Positions 60,615-64,000 of a stretch of DNA of 64,000 nt are shown piece after piece; the stretch's first letter is position 1, and the number at the start of each line of letters is the position of its first letter. The DNA is from DASSBQ01 sp040981125 (lineage in GTDB: Bacteria > Nitrospirota > Nitrospiria > Nitrospirales > Nitrospiraceae). Both the position numbers and the translations under genes were made by a program. The stretch covers positions 62,001 to 126,000 of the forward strand of contig JANRMQ010000008.1 of assembly GCA_040981125.1 (NCBI GenBank), given 5' to 3'. The notes beneath the pieces were generated by a model. The model saw nothing but the letters and a program-made list of their open reading frames with translations. It did not search any database and had not been told where the DNA came from.

Positions 60615-61607
60615 TCAACGAACCACCATCATGAGGGCGTAGACTCCTGCGGCCAGCAGGCCGGCTCCGGGCAGCGTAAAAATCCACGCGCTGACGATTT
60701 TGGTCGTCACGCCCCACCGCACCGCCGACAATCGTTTCGTCGCCCCGACTCCCATGATCGCCGAGGTAATCGTATGGGTCGTGCTGACCGGAAGGCCGAT
60801 GTGCGCCGTCATGAGGAGCACGGCAGCCGCGCCGGTTTCAGCGGCAAAACCATGCACCGGCTCCAACTTGACGATGCGCATGCCCAGCGTACGGACGATC
60901 CGCCATCCGCCGGCGACGGTCCCCAACCCCATGGCGGCGGCGCAGATCGCAATGACCCATATCGGCACATCGTTGGTTTCCAGATGACCGGACGACAGCA
61001 GGGCCAGGGTGATGATCCCCATGACTTTCTGCGCGTCGTTCGCCCCGTGGCTGAACGCCATGAAACTTGCCGACACGAGCTGCAGTCGGTTGAAAACCCT
61101 GGTCGCGGTCCCGCGCGCCACGCGAAAAAACGACCAGCTGATCACGACCATGATCAGAAAGCCCGCCGCAAAGCCGAACAAGGGGGACAGCACCATGGCC
61201 TCCAGGACGGATCGCAGGCCGTCGAACTTGATCGTGGTCCAGCCTCCATGCGCGACCGCGGATCCGACCAGTCCGCCGATCAGCGCATGCGACGAACTGC
61301 TCGGCAATCCCAGCACCAGCGTGAAGAGATTCCAGAGAATGGCCCCGCTCAATGAGGCCGCGACGACCGTATGGGTGATGGCTTCGGGAAAGACGATGCC
61401 GGAGCCGACCATTTTGGCTACCGCGGTGGAGAAGAACGCTCCGGCCACATTCAGAAACCCGGCCAGCAAGACGGCGACCAGCGGGCTCAGGACTCTCGTC
61501 GAGACCACGGTCGCGATGGCATTCGCGCTGTCGTGCCATCCGTTCGAAAAATCAAACACCAGCGCCAGCGCAATGGTGATCAGCAGCATACTTTCAAATT
61601 CAGGCAT
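60615..61607 (-). CDS. pit: Pit-family low-affinity phosphate transporter
   Basis: A 330-residue permease with about 10 membrane helices and both PiT signature repeats (DFSNGWHDSANAIATVV near 20 and SHGANDAQKVMGIITLAL near 195). It takes up metal-phosphate with protons or sodium. It converges on phoR with only 2 nt between stops, and follows the DUF47 gene by 66 nt. It is shorter than E. coli PitA (499) but matches the short bacterial PiT type. Confidence 0.95.
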   Translation of the reverse strand: MPEFESMLLITIALALVFDFSNGWHDSANAIATVVSTRVLSPLVAVLLAGFLNVAGAFFSTAVAKMVGSGIVFPEAITHTVVAASLSGAILWNLFTLVLGLPSSSSHALIGGLVGSAVAHGGWTTIKFDGLRSVLEAMVLSPLFGFAAGFLIMVVISWSFFRVARGTATRVFNRLQLVSASFMAFSHGANDAQKVMGIITLALLSSGHLETNDVPIWVIAICAAAMGLGTVAGGWRIVRTLGMRIVKLEPVHGFAAETGAAAVLLMTAHIGLPVSTTHTITSAIMGVGATKRLSAVRWGVTTKIVSAWIFTLPGAGLLAAGVYALMMVVR

Positions 61608-61673
61608 GGGTTTCTTCTGGAGGCTGATGCCGACGGATCGGTCGTGGGTGGTCTCGTGTGCGGCGCGAGTTCT

Positions 61674-62291
61674 CTAATAGTGCTTGAGCGCGATCCGCTC
61701 CAGGATGTTCGCGACGTCTTCGCAGCGATCCGTGCCGGTCTCGAAGTTCTCGTAAATTTCCTTCCACTTGATCACGGCGATCGGGTCGGTTTCTTTTTCA
61801 AAGAGCTGGGAGATGGCTTCGCGGGAGATCTGATCCGCCTCGTTCTCCAAACTGTTCACGCGCACGCTGCATTTATTCACGTCGGAGTGCGGCTTCCCCA
61901 ACATCTCGACGGTGGCTCCCACTTCGACGGCCGATTGGAAGAGAATATCCGCCAGGCGGATCGCCTGCTCGTTCGGCCGGGTGATTTTGTAGAGCACGAA
62001 CCGATCGGCGATGTCTTCGACCACGTCCAAAATATCGTCGAGCGCGCTGGCCAGGTCGTGAATGTCCTCGCGATCGATCGGAGTAATGAACGTCTGATTC
62101 AATCGACGAGCGATGTCATGCGTGATCCCGTCTCCGACATGCTCCACTTCCTTGATCCGCTTCGCCTTCCCGACCGGATCCTGAAAATCATCCATCATGT
62201 CCTTCAACAACCGGCTGCCCTCGATCATATTGTGGGCCGCTTGCTTGAACAGATCGAAGAACGCTTCTTCCCGCGGAATCAGGTTCAACAT
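61674..62291 (-). CDS. DUF47/PhoU-like Pit accessory protein
   Basis: A 205-residue all-helical protein of the UPF0111/DUF47 family: start MLNLIPREEAFFDLFKQAA, metal-binding-type acidic motifs (EVEHVGDGITHD near 48 and EADQISREAISQLFEKETDPI). Such proteins are encoded with Pit transporters and are thought to regulate them as PhoU does for Pst. Located upstream of pit in the same direction. Confidence 0.93.
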   Translation of the reverse strand: MLNLIPREEAFFDLFKQAAHNMIEGSRLLKDMMDDFQDPVGKAKRIKEVEHVGDGITHDIARRLNQTFITPIDREDIHDLASALDDILDVVEDIADRFVLYKITRPNEQAIRLADILFQSAVEVGATVEMLGKPHSDVNKCSVRVNSLENEADQISREAISQLFEKETDPIAVIKWKEIYENFETGTDRCEDVANILERIALKHY

Positions 62292-62355
62292 AGCTGCGTC
62301 TACCTTCGCGCGCCTTCCGGATTGTGATCACGCCTCGAAGCCGGCGATGGATGCG

Positions 62356-63348
62356 TCACCAACGGACCACCCCCGTCGCCCAGGTCAATCCTCCCCCGAA
62401 AGCGCCCAACAAGAGCATGTCCCCGGACCTCACCGGCGCGTCGCGAACGGCGCAATCCAAGGCGATGGGCAAGGAAGCCGAGGAGGTATTTCCGTACCGT
62501 TCAATGACGGAATGCATGCGCCCGGTGGAAATGCCGAGGCGCCGGCGGATCGCCTCCAGAATGCGGACATTGGCCTGATGCATGATGACATGGTCGATGT
62601 TGTCGATGCTCATCCCCAATTCCTTGAGGAGATCGGTCACCGCCCGTTCCAGCCGGCGGACCGCCAGGCGAAACACCGCCCCGCCTTTCATCCGAAGCAT
62701 GTGTCGATGACTCCGGATGCTTTCGGTGGTGACCGGCGCCCGCGAGCCGCCGGCTGGTACGGTGATCAGATCATGCCCCGCCCCATCGGCGTACGCCCGC
62801 ACGGCGATGATCCCGGATCGCTCTTGGCCGGAGCTGTCTTCCGCCGCCAGAAGAGCGGCTCCCGCACCGTCGCCGAACAGCAGCGCCGTCTCTTTATCCG
62901 TCCGATCCAAGAACCGCGATTTGACTTCCGCCGCCGCCACTAAACAAGTGCGCGCTTGCCCGCTACGAATCATCGCATCGGCCATGGAGAGCCCGTACAG
63001 AAAACCCGAACAGGAGGCGGCTAGATCGAAGGCGATGGTCGATCTCCCGCCTAACGCGCGCTGGACATAGCAGGCCGTGGAGGGAAAGGCCGTGTCGGGC
63101 GACGTGGTCGACAGGAGAATGGCATCAACCGACTCCGGTGATTTTCCAGCCGCCGCGCAAGCCCGGCGACAGGCCTCGAGTGCCAGATCAGAGGTCGCCT
63201 GACCGTCCCCGCTCCAATATCGCGAGCGGATGCCCGTCAACTGATACACCTGCTCGGCAGAGAGATGGAGCGGGCCGGCTATCTCCTCATTCTCAACCAT
63301 ACGCCCCGCGATATAAGATCCTGTGCCGATGATTCTGCTACGTATCAC
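62356..63348 (-). CDS. fabH: FabH-like beta-ketoacyl-ACP synthase III
   Basis: Starts fatty acid (or related) chains by condensing acyl-CoA with malonyl-ACP. The active-site triad is present: Cys in STACYVQRA, His in IMHQANVRI and Asn in RYGNTSSAS. I set the start at GTG 63348 (VIRSRIIGTGSYIAG, the normal FabH beginning); an ATG at 63390 adds 14 residues and is also possible. The promoter at 63411-63439 fits either. No other fatty-acid genes are adjacent, so it may serve a specialised acyl product. Confidence 0.92.
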   Translation of the reverse strand: MIRSRIIGTGSYIAGRMVENEEIAGPLHLSAEQVYQLTGIRSRYWSGDGQATSDLALEACRRACAAAGKSPESVDAILLSTTSPDTAFPSTACYVQRALGGRSTIAFDLAASCSGFLYGLSMADAMIRSGQARTCLVAAAEVKSRFLDRTDKETALLFGDGAGAALLAAEDSSGQERSGIIAVRAYADGAGHDLITVPAGGSRAPVTTESIRSHRHMLRMKGGAVFRLAVRRLERAVTDLLKELGMSIDNIDHVIMHQANVRILEAIRRRLGISTGRMHSVIERYGNTSSASLPIALDCAVRDAPVRSGDMLLLGAFGGGLTWATGVVRW

Positions 63349-63410
63349 GCTGCCCAGCAATGTCGATAATTGGTACAGGACTCGGCGCATGGCGGACGGA
63401 ATGTCGGCGG

Positions 63411-63439
63411 ATTATAGGGCGGGCAAACCGGAGGGTCAA
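63411..63439 (-). promoter_or_regulatory. Near-consensus promoter of the FabH-like gene
   Basis: On the minus strand TTGACC (63434-63439), a 17-nt spacer and a perfect TATAAT (63411-63416). Transcription would start near 63404. Confidence 0.8.
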
Positions 63440-63457
63440 CCGGTTGAGCCATTTTCG

Positions 63458-63486
63458 TTGCAATTCAAGAAACCTTCTGCTAGAAA
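63458..63486 (+). promoter_or_regulatory. Possible promoter of the BamD-like gene
   Basis: On the plus strand TTGCAA (63458-63463) and TAGAAA (63481-63486) with a 17-nt spacer, 41 nt before the ATG. It is back to back with the FabH-like promoter. Confidence 0.45.
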
Positions 63487-63526
63487 ACGGCAACCTATTT
63501 ACCGGGCCGCCTTGTTACACATACGA

Positions 63527-64000
63527 ATGCCGCGCCGCATCCCGTTCCTCATCCCCTGCATTGCGTTGTCGGCCATGCTCTGGCTGCTCGGCGCATGCTC
63601 GAGTACTCCCAAAAGCGAACCCGCGGATAAAAAAGTCCTCAGCAGCACCGATGAACAGATCTTCCTCGGGGACACGATCGAAAAAAACTATGATCCGAAT
63701 GTGATCATGAAACGCGGCGAGGCCTTCTTCGAGAAGGAGGAATTTCCGGAGGCGATCGTCGAGTATCAACACTTTCTGGATCTTCACCGGTCACACATGC
63801 TGGCGTCCTACGCGCAATTCCGACTGGCGGAAAGCCATTTGCGAATCGCCCGCTCCATCGACCGAGACCCGGACCCGATCCATAAGGCCATCGCCGCCTT
63901 TGAACGGCTTCGAAAAGAGTTTCCGGGCAGCCGGTATGACGCGCAGGCGGTGCAACGCATCGCGGACTGCCATGATTGGTTGGCTCAAACCCACCTGTTC
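63527..64000 (+). CDS. BamD-like TPR lipoprotein, 3' end outside window
   Basis: From the ATG at 63527 the frame stays open for 158 codons to the window edge. The product begins with a lipoprotein signal (lipobox LLGAC, Cys24), a short linker, and helical TPR-type repeats (GEAFFEKEEFPEAIVEYQHFL, then ASYAQFRLAESHLRIA, AIAAFERLRKEFPGSRYDAQAV). This is the layout of BamD/ComL, the lipoprotein of the outer-membrane protein assembly machine; YbgF/CpoB-type TPR proteins are the alternative. Truncated by the window. Confidence 0.85.
   Translation, partial: MPRRIPFLIPCIALSAMLWLLGACSSTPKSEPADKKVLSSTDEQIFLGDTIEKNYDPNVIMKRGEAFFEKEEFPEAIVEYQHFLDLHRSHMLASYAQFRLAESHLRIARSIDRDPDPIHKAIAAFERLRKEFPGSRYDAQAVQRIADCHDWLAQTHLF

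Overview
The window (58-60% GC over most of its length) looks like a chromosome segment of a Nitrospira-type nitrite oxidiser or a close Nitrospirota relative. The evidence is a respiratory operon that pairs a cytochrome bd-like subunit with a PRC-Rieske protein and a fused cytochrome b6/subunit IV, together with hopanoid genes (hpnH, squalene-hopene cyclase, hpnG-like), the non-mevalonate isoprenoid pathway (dxs, ispG, ispH), and a Gram-negative outer-membrane toolkit. Genus assignment is inference, since no rRNA gene is present.

Region by region. 1-6.9 kb (minus strand): quinol:electron-acceptor (complex III-like) operon read from a promoter at about 6.84 kb: anchored CNA-B/transthyretin-like protein, cytochrome c lipoprotein, CydA-like integral membrane protein, membrane cytochrome c, PRC-Rieske protein, cytochrome b, then a membrane protein running off the left edge. 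7-8.8 kb: a conserved hypothetical gene, a five-unit palindromic repeat array, and hpnH with its own promoter and operator-like palindrome. 8.8-28.8 kb (minus strand): one large Wzx/Wzy-type exopolysaccharide locus (GumC/Wzz-like, SLBB export protein, Wzi, methyltransferase, two DegT aminotransferases, a thiamine-diphosphate E1 alpha/beta pair, a GT2-phosphoglycosyltransferase fusion, Wzy-like polymerase, AsnB-like amidotransferase, GT4, SGNH-type protein, MurJ/Wzx-like flippase). 28.9-31.9 kb (plus strand): two outer-membrane barrel genes, the first an internal tandem duplication.

32-41.3 kb is a mixed accessory region: two coupled lipoproteins, an exported AlgH/YqgE protein, a HicAB module, a TPMT-type methyltransferase, small exported proteins, a Tat-exported Cys-rich copper-storage-like protein, an AT-rich three-gene toxin/antitoxin-like operon, a decayed serine-recombinase relic, and a tRNA-Cys with promoter and terminator-like hairpins. 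This is the likeliest site of past horizontal transfer.

41.4-53 kb (minus strand) is an envelope-lipid block. An operon with a near-consensus promoter runs from squalene-hopene cyclase through hpnG-like nucleosidase, MlaE, MlaF, MlaD, MlaC/HpnM, an Omp85-type barrel and a DUF3187-type barrel, followed by dxs and ispG. 53.1-64 kb: smc, ispH, divergent phoB-phoR, convergent pit phosphate transporter with its DUF47 partner, a FabH-like ketosynthase, and the start of a BamD-like lipoprotein at the right edge. No intact insertion sequence, CRISPR array or rRNA operon was seen.
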